DNA of 64,000 bases from Sarcomyxa edulis (Eukaryota > Basidiomycota > Agaricomycetes > Agaricales > Mycenaceae), in NCBI GenBank assembly GCA_009761415.1, contig QUOL01000026.1, forward strand, positions 62,001-126,000. Direction: 5' to 3'. The notes under the pieces are model-generated. The model saw only the letters and a list, made by a program, of their open reading frames with translations, searched no databases and was not told where the DNA came from. Of this stretch, positions 50,115-59,803 are shown piece after piece. Position numbers and translations under genes: made by a program. How positions within the stretch are numbered: the first letter of the stretch is position 1; every line of letters begins with the position of its first letter.

Positions 50115-50466
50115 ATGCGCACTTCGTTCCTATCTCTCTTTGTCCTCTCTGCTTGTTTGTCGGTGGCGAATACTGCGCCAGTCCCAATCCACAAAGACCC
50201 GATGCCTGCAAAAAGCAACACGTCAATGAATCCAGGTGCGAGATTCTGGTAGAAGTGTCGTGCTCTGGATTTCACGTCTCTGTTGGTTCAGGAGAAGTGA
50301 AAAATCCTACACCAGTACACAACGACGGGATGCCCAAAGAAGGTGAGAGATCATGTTGAAACCTGTCTATAGTCTGCTGAGTTCAGATGTTGATGTACAT
50401 GCATCAGTGCAGACTGAGACGAACACTGATTGTTTTTGGTGTATCTACGAAGGCTACACGGATTAG
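50115..50466 (+). CDS. Small secreted peptide precursor, family copy 2 (CFWC type)
   Basis: A predicted 83-residue secreted precursor. The signal peptide is identical to copy 1 for the first 22 residues (MRTSFLSLFVLSACLSVANT and AP). Exons are 50115-50235, 50292-50342 and 50387-50466 with phase-1 introns of 56 and 44 bp. The mature part has a repeated pattern: VPIHKDPMP in exon 1 and TPVHNDGMPKED in exon 2. The last exon ends ETNTDCFWCIYEGYTD-stop, matching copy 1 at CFWC and Y-x-G. It is part of a direct tandem duplication of about 0.88 kb with copy 1. Confidence 0.75.
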
Positions 50467-51076
50467 CTGTAGGTGCCCTGGTCTTTCATGTGCACCCATC
50501 GAAGCTGACTTCAGGATATGCCATAGGATTTAGGTATCGAGGGACCCCCGGGCCTGCATGCGTCGAAAGAGAGAGAGTACGGAAGTAGCAACCCAGTAGA
50601 TCATCAGCATAAACTTTGAGGAATGAGACGGATGGACACTTGTGTGGTAGACGGTCGGCCAGTCGAGCAAGGGACGCGTAGTAAGTAGATCTTGACACGG
50701 ACGGTACCGTCGTAAGTCCTTGAATCAATTTATCAGTACCCTGGACGCTTGACTTGAATGAACGCGAGAAACTAGATGTTGAGATATCAATTTCGATATG
50801 ACGTCTGACAAGGAGTGTGGGGCCAACATACTTTCATGTATACGAGCAGTACTAGTGGTAGACGTCGCAATTGCAGTAGGTGGATAGACGTCGGTTGATG
50901 TCCCTGAGTCATATCGTGGAACGAGATTCGGGACATCCGACACACGGTGAATCATACCAACGCGGATGAATATAATGAGGTGTATACGTTACAGGTTTCA
51001 ACTATCGTCCATTTCGAGATACAAACGTCCAAACCGAAGAGTATGCGCCATGTGCGAATCCTAACGCCAGGGCCCC
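50467..51076. other. Intergenic downstream of peptide gene 2
   Basis: About 610 bp. The first 130 bp belong to the tandem duplication. The rest contains the 3' end of the minus-strand CSTF2-hinge gene. Nothing else was supported. Confidence 0.5.
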
Positions 51077-52086
51077 TCATGTCGACGGTACACCAAGCGT
51101 CGCTCTCTAAAACAAGCACATCAACGACCGTCATTATGACCACAAGAAAAAACCGAATGAATAACGATGTAGACGCACCAATTGAATAATACTAGCCCTC
51201 TCCGCGGGACCTAACATGTTGATTTGTTCGGGGGTCATGGATATGACGCGTAGGATCATCGTCTGTGGGAGCGGGGAGGGGGATAGGTGGGTTGAGTGAG
51301 TTTTGTAAGTGAGTAGGAGTAGGAAAGAATGAACGAAACGAAAAGATGGTGGGTGGGTAGGAAAGAGAAACGGAAAGAGAAACAGCGAACTCACTTTTTG
51401 TTCCTCGGGGATACCAGCCAACACGTCGGGAATCTGGTTCGGCGGAGTAGGCCCATTTGCAGGATACGAAGAGGAAGAGGGGTATGCGTTGTTGGGGTAT
51501 GATGGGGTATGACCATAATTCATGGCCTGGGGTGGTGGTGGTCGACCGTAGCCTGTGCCATTGGGATATGGCTGCGTTTGGGTGTAAGGCGTGGGTGCGT
51601 GTATGGCCATGGTCGTGGGAGGGGTGGATGTGCGGAATTGGGAGTGTGGTTGTGATTGAAGATGGGGTGGCAGCGTCGAACTCGAGGCTATAGGAGCTGG
51701 AGGTGCTTGCGTCGAACCGAAAGCTGCGAGTGTTTTCTATTCGTGATTTTTTCAGAATGACATTCCCTTCCTCTCAGGCAGGCAAACAGGCAAACAGGCA
51801 AACAGGCAAAGGCAAAGGCAAAGAAAGGCTCGATAAGTTCAAGAATAATGTGGACACACCTGGAAAACCTCGAAATTGATAGCGTTCATCGTAACCATCA
51901 GAGTGATGAGTGCATATGCTATCTGTGGTTGTGAGTTGAGTATTTGTCGGGCAGCGTCTGGTGTTGTTTTCTGGGTTAGGTGGCATGTTAAGATGAGATC
52001 ATGGGTGGGTGGAAGTGAGGATAACGTACTTTGAGCTGAAGGAGAAGTTCGAGGAGTTGTTCTTCGGCGAAACTTTGGTTGGACAT
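51077..52086 (-). CDS. CSTF2-hinge/CSTF-C-type protein without RRM
   Basis: Related to the hinge and C-terminal parts of CstF64, a pre-mRNA 3'-end processing factor. The start MSNQSFAEEQLLELLLQLKK is followed by TTPDAARQILNSQPQIAYAL and TLMVTMNAINFEVFQ, the CSTF2 hinge. A Pro/Gln/Tyr-rich linker follows. After the intron comes ILRVISMTPEQINMLGPAER, then ASIIQLRATLGVPST-stop, the three-helix C-terminal domain. The last splice (after IIQL) restores RATLG; without it the frame reads unrelated sequence. No RNA-recognition motif precedes the hinge. A (GGCAAACA)n repeat lies in an intron. Four or five introns are inferred. Confidence 0.8.
51777..51823. repeat. (GGCAAACA)n/(GGCAAA)n tandem repeat in an intron
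   Basis: Several copies of an 8-bp unit passing into a 6-bp unit inside an intron of the CSTF2-hinge gene. Seen directly. Confidence 0.9.
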
Positions 52087-52350
52087 TGAACAAGAGGAGA
52101 TGGCGTTTGGGTTATGATATAGAGTCTTTTGTGAGCACTTGCAAATGTGAGATGTAGAGCCAAGTTCAAGCGTAGGAGGAAGAGCCAGAGCAAGCCGGTA
52201 TTCCGATCCGAGTCACATGAACCAGATTCAGAGCGCTACTCAATTGCGCGCAAGTTCTGCATGATCTCCTCACGAAGAGCATCCTGGTATACGTATACTA
52301 TGTTATGATATGTCCAAATAAAATGAAATTCAATAATAAGCGTGTCTACC

Positions 52351-55300
52351 CTACACTGTCAACGGTGCACTGTCTTTTTGAGCTGTACGTTCAAACGAAA
52401 CCATAGTCAAGTCAAGTCAGTAGTTATTCATATCGCCAACGAACGAAGGGCTATGATTATAAGCACTTACCCATAGTAATCCGATCACCCAAAGAAAGCG
52501 CAATACCCTGCGTCTTGCTCCGGATTCGGACGTGTCCAGTGATAGTTCCCGCTTCCGTCCTTTCTACACTCAAGTTCGCTAATGCGTCTTCGCCTAATAG
52601 TAAGGGAGAATGAAGAAGTCTCGATGAGCATCATGTACACGTGAACGTGGAAAAAGTCACGGAAACTCACCGAACAGACTACGAGCATACATATTCGCAG
52701 ATAAGAAGTCACAGTCCCCTGAAGTCGCTCCTTCGGGTGTGAGACACGACATGTTCGTCGCTTTCATGACGTGCTTCAGGTAGTCACGGGGGTCACTGGA
52801 GTAGGTGCAGGTGTGCGAGTAGGAATTGAAGGAGTTGGAGTTGGAGGAAGATAGTCAGATAGTCAGAACTGAAGGAGCTGAAAAGGCATCTACTGAGTGA
52901 CTTACGACATGGGGTTATTCACATTGACTCTATTCTCCCATTCGAATTCAGTCCACATGCTCCGGAACTACCGACCACGTATCCATATCAGCATCAGCAT
53001 GACCGCAACAGTAACAGCTGTCCAAAGAGCAGAAGAAACACAATGAATACAATAACATACCTGGGCTTCATTACAATACGCAGGCTTGATATAATCCATA
53101 ATATCGATATGAATATCGTTGAGGATGACGCAGGCTTCGGACATGTTAGGTCCTTCCCAGAGGATGCTTCCGAAGATGACGCCTGTTTCGGTGGAGGATA
53201 CCTAGTAACATAACACAACAGGCATAGGCACGGTCAGTAAATTGTCAATACCCCCATGAACGACGAAGTAAAAAAAACCATGAAGCAATTACTTACTTTG
53301 ATAGTAGCCTTTATACTCTGGAACCCATGCGGCGCAATGGTATGTACCGCGGGCCTTTCCACGATCTTGAGGTCTCCCAATGTGGCGAAATCGAGGCATA
53401 GGTTTTGCAAAGTGTTGGAGGTTTGGTTGACAAGCAGGACGTCTTGAGTAGGGGCATGAGTGAGTGAGTGCGTACACTTGCGTTTGCGTGGAAGCTTACC
53501 GAGTAGAATATCGAACCCGTGCATTTTGACGTAGGCTTCTGCGTAGATGGGATCGGAGAAGCCTGTTCAAAAGGTACCCGAGTAAGACAAAACATTGAAT
53601 ACCAAATGAGATAACGATAACGATAAAACATACCAGTAAGCTGAGAAATCCGACTCAAATTCGATATAAAGTCCTCTTGAACTTCACCGGACCCAGTCGC
53701 TCGACCGACATCCTCATCATACTAAAAGTGCCACCCATTCACTCGTCAGCATGCATATCTACTTCTTGTAATAGGCAACTCTGAAGAACCAAGACGAAGA
53801 CTCACATCAATAGCATCATCAGCCGTCTTCTTCGAAAACTGCCTAAACGACAATAAATCGTCGACTTGGATCACCGCAGCCTTGTTACTGCTCTCCGCTT
53901 CCTTCTTCTCCGCCGCTCTCTTTTCTTGCGCGTTGAGCATTTTGGTGTAGGCGGCTTTGGTGTCTGTTAGGAATATTTGGTGCACGGCTGGGATTGACTC
54001 GAGCTCGCTGAGGGTTTGGATGCAGTTGAGGATGCGTTCTTGGGAGTCTTCGTCGATTTGCACTGTTACGAATTTGGATTGGCCGATTCGGATTGTGGAG
54101 GTCATGATCAACATTGCCTGCGACCCCAGATTAAATCAGTAGTATCTCAAGAAACATGGACGTCGTCGGGAACGCACCTCCGCTCGAAGAGTATTCGACG
54201 CAGTCTTATCCTTCGAGTTTTCATCGAATCGTAATACCAGTTTCGTCAATGCGGAAGCTAAGACGGAGCCGGTGAAGAAGTCGCCTCCTAATAACAGAGC
54301 TGAGAAAGGAAACATCAGTTAGTAACAGAACAAAGCCAGTCAGTAACGGAACAAAGTCCCCGCAGTAAAGACTTGACTTACTTCTCAAGGGAGGCTTTGA
54401 AGCAGCTTTATGAGCGTCCAGCCTAGCAGACGTCGTACTGGTATATGCAGTTTCAGTGGCATACGTTCCGTCTGCCAATACTCTGGGTCTCCCTCCACCT
54501 CCACCTCCACCTCCACCACTCTCCTTCTCCTCCGCATCCTCATCCACAACTCCAGCAGCCTCATCCGCCGCCCTCTGCTCCGACGCCACAATCGGAATCT
54601 CACCCAACACTCTCCGGATCTCCCTCATCGCGCTCTCGATGTCAGCCACGCCCTCGACGTATTCGCCGATGATCCATAGGACCCCGCGGAAGACTTTACC
54701 GGATTTAATTTCGTGCAGGGTTTCGATTAGTTTTTGGGTGACGGTTGCGCGGAGGTGGGGGAATTTTTCGACTACTTCGCTGTTGGGCGTACAGTACAGG
54801 GTCAGAGTCAGGAGAAAGGTGATGGACATGTGATGTAGTGAGGAGGGGGGAGACTTACCGGACGAAGGCGACGACGTCAAGAGCGGATGGGTTGTTCGAG
54901 TCGCCTAGGAATTCCATTAGTGCATGAACGACACTCGCTGCTACTTCTGAGAACTTGATGGCGGTGACGTGTATCGATTGGATGAGTAGTTGTCTATATT
55001 CAGGTGCCTGCAAAGCAAAGCAAAGCAAAAAGGTATGTCAGAGTGGATCGTATCAGTGAATGGAATGGCAGGCGCTCGACTTTTTCAAAGTCCTGTTCTT
55101 GCGTCTTCTGCAGTTGTTTCTTGAGGAAAAGGACGACTTCTTCGACGTTTCGACTCGATGTCATGCTTAACACGATCGAGATGGCTTTTCGGCGGACTTC
55201 CATGTCCGCACTAAGTAAGGGAAGGGAGTGTCAACGATCGATGAAGGATGCAAGGGAGGTTAGACAACGGACCTGGATAGAACTTGGAGGACGTCCATGA

Positions 55301-56565
55301 TGAGTCCGTCGAGAACGTGCCCATGCTTCGAGCGTAAAGTGTCCAGACGGTCGAGAACGATCAATTTGACGTTGTTGTCCGACTCTTTGATGACGAGGGT
55401 GATGAAGCAAGAGGCGGCGGCTGGGATTCACTTGATTAGATGCTGCTGCATGGAGTGGAGAGAAGATGTGAGAAACGCACCTTTGACAGCAGCTGGGTTC
55501 TGTGTCAGAGTCGTCAGTGTTGTCGCAGCTTCGTATTTCACAGCATGTGAAGAGGCGTTGAGGAGTTCGAATATGCATCGGATATAACGAGCCTGTGGGA
55601 TGGGATGGAATGAGGTTGGAACTATAATACAACGCGCAGTCAAGACAGACACTAACTCGGTGCGCAGAGTCGTTCTTGCAATCCAATCGTATGACTTCAA
55701 TGATGCTCATCTGTAGCAACTCATCCAACCCCGTGATCTGATCATACACCCCAAGAATCCACTCAACGGCTTTGGGCATAGAGCAATGAGCCAAGAAGAC
55801 GAACGCGTTACGTTTACACGTCGCGTCTGATTCGGCGGCGAGGAACGTTTGCATGAGTTCCGGGGCATCGGGGATGAGGTGCTCGAATTCGCGATAGATT
55901 GAGTAGACGGCGAAGACGGCGTTCTTGCGGACGTAGGAGTGTCGGTGTTCGAGGCAGGAACGGCAGGTTGGGATGAGAGGTTCTAGGAGTTCGGCGTCTT
56001 TGGCGATCTTTTGGAGGAAACGGAGGGTGGCGCCACGGATGTATTCGTTTGGGTGGTTCTAGCAAGACTATCTATCAGAATTGATTGAATGCGAGAATTC
56101 GTAAGATTGTTGGCTTACCAGGTCATTTCGAATGGCGTTGCTTGGGGGGTGTTAATTTGAGTATACAGGCAAGATAAGATGGTATGCTCACACAACAAGA
56201 ATCATCTCCTGCTTCAATTTTCCATTCTCGTCATACTTTGGACACACTTCCCAATAAAAGTGCAACAACTTCTTGAGCGTTTTGTTTCGTGACGGCAATA
56301 GGAATTGGATGATTGGCATTAACAAAGTTGGCTATTATCGTCATCGTCATGTTAAGTCTGAGAGGAACAATCTCGATACAGCAAGTAAGAGTGGACTTGC
56401 CTGAGGGTTTCCATTGATAGTAGAGACGAGTATCTTGCGCAACGTGTCGATTTTGACATCGTCAGAACCCTTTTCGAGAGACGAACGAAGTTCCTGGGTC
56501 GATGGTGATTCTGAATTTGATTCAAATACGACGGTATAGCATGATGGTTCCGACGGGGAGGACAT
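52351..56565 (-). CDS. SEC26: Coatomer beta subunit (beta-COP)
   Basis: Large adaptin-like COPI subunit. The start [20 protein letters not shown] and [20 protein letters not shown] with [13 protein letters not shown] are typical of beta-COP. Many short exons carry HEAT-type helices, for example [12 protein letters not shown] and [10 protein letters not shown] linker in the middle has a Glu-rich part and a run of nine glycines before [19 protein letters not shown]. The C-terminal appendage holds [40 protein letters not shown] and [19 protein letters not shown]. The final exon is [13 protein letters not shown] after a GTAAGT-donor intron. I did not place every intron. It lies head-to-tail with the CSTF2-hinge gene. 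Confidence 0.94.
55011..55030. repeat. (CAAAG)n repeat in a beta-COP intron
   Basis: Four tandem copies of CAAAG-like units within an intron. Seen directly. Confidence 0.85.
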
Positions 56566-57192
56566 CGTTCGCGTTCAGGTCGAGCCTGGGGCCAACGCGC
56601 TGCTGGAATTTCGACGAGAACAAGTAGGCGTGGGAATAATCTGGCGTACCAGCTCAAAGCTGTGCTTCAGATCCTGCGGTGAACCTCGATGTCGCAACGA
56701 ACGCTTCAGAAACATATAGTTTCTGCCAAAACTTCTGCCTTGGACATGTCGAAAATGGTCTTGTCGAGGAGCATTGACTCTCTGGTACTCGAGTCTTGGA
56801 AATCTGATCAATTGAAGTACTGGAATGCTTGCTCTCCTTCACGGAATCTATTCATCGCTGTATCGATATTGCATTATATGCGATTATACTCCAGGTACCA
56901 ACTTCTAGGGTTCATATGCGCTCGTTTCGGGACCCAGTAGCGTTGCAAATCTGAAGGACCTCTGAAGCTACGTTCATTGACTGAGGGGACATCTTACGCG
57001 CTGAAAATCTCGACCTCTTAATCATACATTGATTTTTCGAAACCAGGTCCAGCCAGCGGCACATGCAGTTCATACCCAACGCTACCGTAGCGTAATCCAT
57101 ACGCGCCGGCCTCGCCTTTCTTCTAGGAACCATGAGCGTTAGCTTCATCCAGACTCAAGATGTCATACTAGAAGAACGCGTCCATACGTTGA
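56566..57192. other. Intergenic, beta-COP promoter and peptide gene 3 downstream region
   Basis: About 630 bp. The part near 57050-57150 resembles sequence near 58620-58720 downstream of peptide gene 5, so it belongs to the repeated units around the secreted-peptide genes. No additional gene was supported. Confidence 0.5.
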
Positions 57193-57398
57193 TTATTCCT
57201 GTCTGATCCAGAAATCAGAGGACTCCCAAAAACCTCCAATCGCTTTCTCATCAGATACTATATTATCGTGAGTATGTATAACGTATCGTTGTCCAAGCTC
57301 TTGACGCACTTACCCACTGGAACTGGTGCGGCGTCTGTCACAGACAGCAGCGCCAGGAAGACGAAAAGGACGGAGAGATGTATAAACGAGGTACGCAT
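57193..57398 (-). CDS. Small secreted peptide precursor, family copy 3 (GGFWES type)
   Basis: A predicted 49-residue precursor. Exon 1 (57314-57398, 85 nt) encodes MRTSFIHLSVLFVFLALLSV, then TDAAPVPV, a signal peptide with A-x-A-like cleavage. A 56-bp phase-1 intron follows. Exon 2 (57193-57257) gives SDEKAIGGFWESSDFWIRQE-stop. The mature peptide would be only about 25 residues. The AIGGFWES core is shared with copies 4 and 5. A TATA box CTTTATAAAC lies 36 bp upstream of the ATG. Without splicing the frame ends in unrelated residues, so the intron matters. Confidence 0.75.
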
Positions 57399-57954
57399 GT
57401 TGGTCTGGTTAAGGGTGTATGTCCTTCCTTGGGGTTTATAAAGGGCGAGGCTTCTTTCTGTCCTGAGCTCTCGAATTGGTTGTTGCGAACAATCCACTGA
57501 TCATGACCTGTGCAGAAGATATCTATGATTTTCTCAATGTTTCCGCTCGCAACTTATCGCCATGGGAGCCGGCCTTGATCTATGCATATCCTTGTGGAGT
57601 AAGCTCTGCACATACTGATCCAAGTTCCCCTCAGCCACTGATTCGATCTTCCGTTATGTGATTATACAGATCTCCGAGACGGACCCTTTCTGTTGGCGTT
57701 GCAAATTCAACGAACCTTTTCAGAGGTATGTCCTGTGTATCCTGCACCCAGTCAACATCTTTTTGACCTGCAAATCATTGTTCCTCCATTGTCATTTTAA
57801 TCCAAGTCCAGCTAGCCGAAAATGTGGTTCATACACTGGCAGAAAGATCCCGGTGCGCATTCCATGCGTGGCACTTTTCTATGGACTATGGGCGATCAGT
57901 CTCATTTAGCCTAAGGACAGTAGAGGCTGCATCTGGACACCCACAATAATGAGT
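57399..57954. other. Intergenic between peptide genes 3 and 4
   Basis: About 556 bp, apart from the TATA box above. Blocks such as GCAGAAGATATCTAT (near 57513) recur near 58237, and a block ending TTGACCTGCAAATCATTG (near 57763) recurs in altered form near 58595. The stretch is therefore part of a degenerate tandem repeat, not a separate gene. Confidence 0.6.
57434..57443 (-). promoter_or_regulatory. TATA box of peptide gene 3
   Basis: CTTTATAAAC on the minus strand, 36 bp upstream of the start codon. Gene 5 has the same arrangement. Confidence 0.65.
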
Positions 57955-58133
57955 CTACGGATCGACGGACTCCCAAAAACCTCCCACCGCATTATCATGT
58001 CTGGGTACTTTTGAAATTATTGAGTATCCAACTTCCTCCTTGTCGTACCCTCAGGAACTGGTAGGGCCTCTGTCACAGACAGCATCACCACACAAACGAA
58101 GAGCACGGAGAAGTGGATGAATGAGGTGCGCAT
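57955..58133 (-). CDS. Small secreted peptide precursor, family copy 4 (GGFWES type)
   Basis: A predicted 45-residue precursor. Exon 1 (58049-58133, again 85 nt) encodes MRTSFIHFSVLFVCVVMLSV, then TEALPVPE. A 41-bp phase-1 intron follows, short but with normal GT and AG ends. Exon 2 (57955-58007) gives VPRHDNAVGGFWESVDP-stop. The core AVGGFWES-x-D matches copies 3 and 5. If the intron is not removed the frame stops soon after, at 58017. The upstream TATA-like element is degenerate (TACATAATC). Confidence 0.72.
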
Positions 58134-58750
58134 CTTGTTCTGGTTGGGGATGGGATGCATATCCTTGCGGATTATGTAGGGCCTCGTCTCAAGCTCTCGG
58201 ATTGGTTGCTGCCAACGCTCCACTGACTTATCTGTGCAGAAGATATCTATAGAAGTTCTTTATACGATGTTTCCGCCCGCAACTTGTCACCATGGTAGCT
58301 GCATATATAGTGGCCTTGATATATGCATGCCATTGGTGAGTGAGCTTGCACGCAGTTCTCAGTTTAACTAAAATCAGTTTTGGGATAACAAGTCATCAAA
58401 TTCTCTCGATGTCGTCATGTGTAGCGGTATATGCAGCAACAACGATAACTAGGTAAGATAGTATCCACCTTGACAATGAACTTGATACAAAGCGCTTCCG
58501 TTTCAATGTCTTAGTGGCGTAACCAATTCAACGGTCCTCTTCATCGGTATGTCCTTTGCCTAGAGCGCATCTTACATGCAGTATACGTCTATTTGACCAG
58601 CAAATCATTAGCCCTCCAGTGATTCGTCGGAACCAAGCCACTATCGCCTATCCCATACATGCCGGACGCGCCCTTTCTAGAAACATCCAGAGTTAGCTTC
58701 ATCTCACTCTAGGGCGGCGCAGAGCACGATACGCACGGTCAATACGCCTG
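58134..58750. other. Intergenic between peptide genes 4 and 5
   Basis: About 620 bp made largely of diverged copies of sequence also found downstream and upstream of gene 3. No independent gene was supported. Confidence 0.55.
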
Positions 58751-58960
58751 TTATGACTCAAAGGAATCAAAGGACTCCCAGAATCCTCCGATTGCACCCT
58801 CGGCCTGATATTCGGGTAGTTCTGTAGTCACGTGAATACATACGCAAGATATACTTGTCACAGCTGATGACGTACCCAGAGAAACTGGCGCGGCCTCTGT
58901 CACAGACATCATTGCCAGGCAAGCGAAGAGGACGGAGAGGGGTATGAACGAGGTGCGCAT
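58751..58960 (-). CDS. Small secreted peptide precursor, family copy 5 (GGFWES type)
   Basis: A predicted 51-residue precursor after splicing. Exon 1 (58876-58960, 85 nt) encodes MRTSFIPLSVLFACLAMMSV, then TEAAPVSL. A 54-bp phase-1 intron (58822-58875) happens to be open, so the unspliced ORF also reads through, but the intron has GTACGT and CTACAG ends at the family position. Exon 2 gives ELPEYQAEGAIGGFWESFDS, then FES-stop. The AIGGFWES core matches copies 3 and 4. A TATA box (CCTTTATAAGCC on the minus strand) lies 36 bp upstream of the ATG. Confidence 0.77.
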   Translation of the reverse strand: MRTSFIPLSVLFACLAMMSVTEAAPVSLGTSSAVTSISCVCIHVTTELPEYQAEGAIGGFWESFDSFES

Positions 58961-58995
58961 TTTTTTGTGTTGAGAGACAGCTCCTCCAGTCTTGT

Positions 58996-59007
58996 GGCTT
59001 ATAAAGG
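58996..59007 (-). promoter_or_regulatory. TATA box of peptide gene 5
   Basis: CCTTTATAAGCC on the minus strand, 36 bp upstream of the start codon, the same position as in gene 3. Confidence 0.65.
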
Positions 59008-59748
59008 ACAGGGTGGCCTCATAGGTGTCCTTAGCTCTCGGTCAATAGTTGCCGACACTCTACTCAATCACCTATGTGGAAAACATTACTAAAGACAACG
59101 ATCTGCCCGCCATCAGATTGTCACCGTGTAGATGGACGAATAGCCCCTCGATTCTTGAAATCATGAATAGAGTACTTAGTCAGTCTGGTCCAATTCATGT
59201 GTATGTCTAGAATTGGTGAGCAGGCCCTTCATATACTGATCCCTCACATCAATATCAATGACTCCTATCATAGTTCAAGATTCTCCTCAGCCTTGTCCGG
59301 TAATGGATCACTCGGAATTCTGCTATAGCGGTACGAGCAGCAACGATGAACTCCACATGGAATAGTCAAACACAGACTTTCATCACCCGTACAGCTTTCC
59401 GAAGTCGTCGCGTCGCCGTCACAGCAATCGACGTCCGCGGCCAAGAATTGATGTTTCAGAACAAGTCCGAATAAAGCCTTATAGTATGTTGACCTAAATA
59501 GTCACATTTCCGGGGAACCCTCGTATTTTCTTTCCCCCTTCTTTTCTCCCATTGGATTCCAGAACGGCTTCTATGTGGTTCTGAGTATCCGGAGCTTCGT
59601 CTGATGAACGTTACGGGCGATACAGCTGCAGAATCAACAACCGAATAACGTCCAGTTGTCAAGGATGCGTTGACCTGGTCAGTGATGATTGATAAAGCTT
59701 CTGAAGCCTAGATAGGTTTGTATCAGACCCGGATCAGGAAAGACAATG

Positions 59749-59760
59749 CATATAAAGCCT
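59749..59760 (+). promoter_or_regulatory. TATA box of 7TM copy B
   Basis: GCATATAAAGCC lies about 45 bp upstream of ATG 59804. Copy A has a similar element (GATATAAGACC) at the same distance. Confidence 0.6.
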
Positions 59761-59803
59761 TCAGGAGCCGTGCTACCACCTCAGCCCCAAGCTATCGGCC
59801 AGG

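Larger units (their letters stand above)
49011..50600. repeat. Direct tandem duplication carrying the two plus-strand peptide genes
   Basis: The block starting ACAGCCGTTCG at 49011 recurs at 49891. Blocks after each gene also match: GTCTTTCATGTGCACCCATC occurs near 49700 and again near 50480, followed by similar sequence to about 49795 and 50595. The copies differ by many substitutions and small gaps, so the duplication is not recent. Confidence 0.8.
58961..59803. other. Divergent intergenic, peptide gene 5 to 7TM copy B
   Basis: About 840 bp with two TATA boxes facing outwards: one for peptide gene 5 (58996-59007) and one, GCATATAAAGCC at 59749-59760, about 45-55 bp before the 7TM copy B start. 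No other gene was seen. Confidence 0.6.

Noticed and set aside
51777..51823. Possible CRISPR-like array
   Set aside because: It is a simple 8/6-bp microsatellite without spacers in an intron of a eukaryotic gene.
49274..58960. Secreted peptides as mating pheromone precursors
   Set aside because: Basidiomycete lipopeptide pheromones lack a signal peptide and end in a CaaX box; these have the opposite features.
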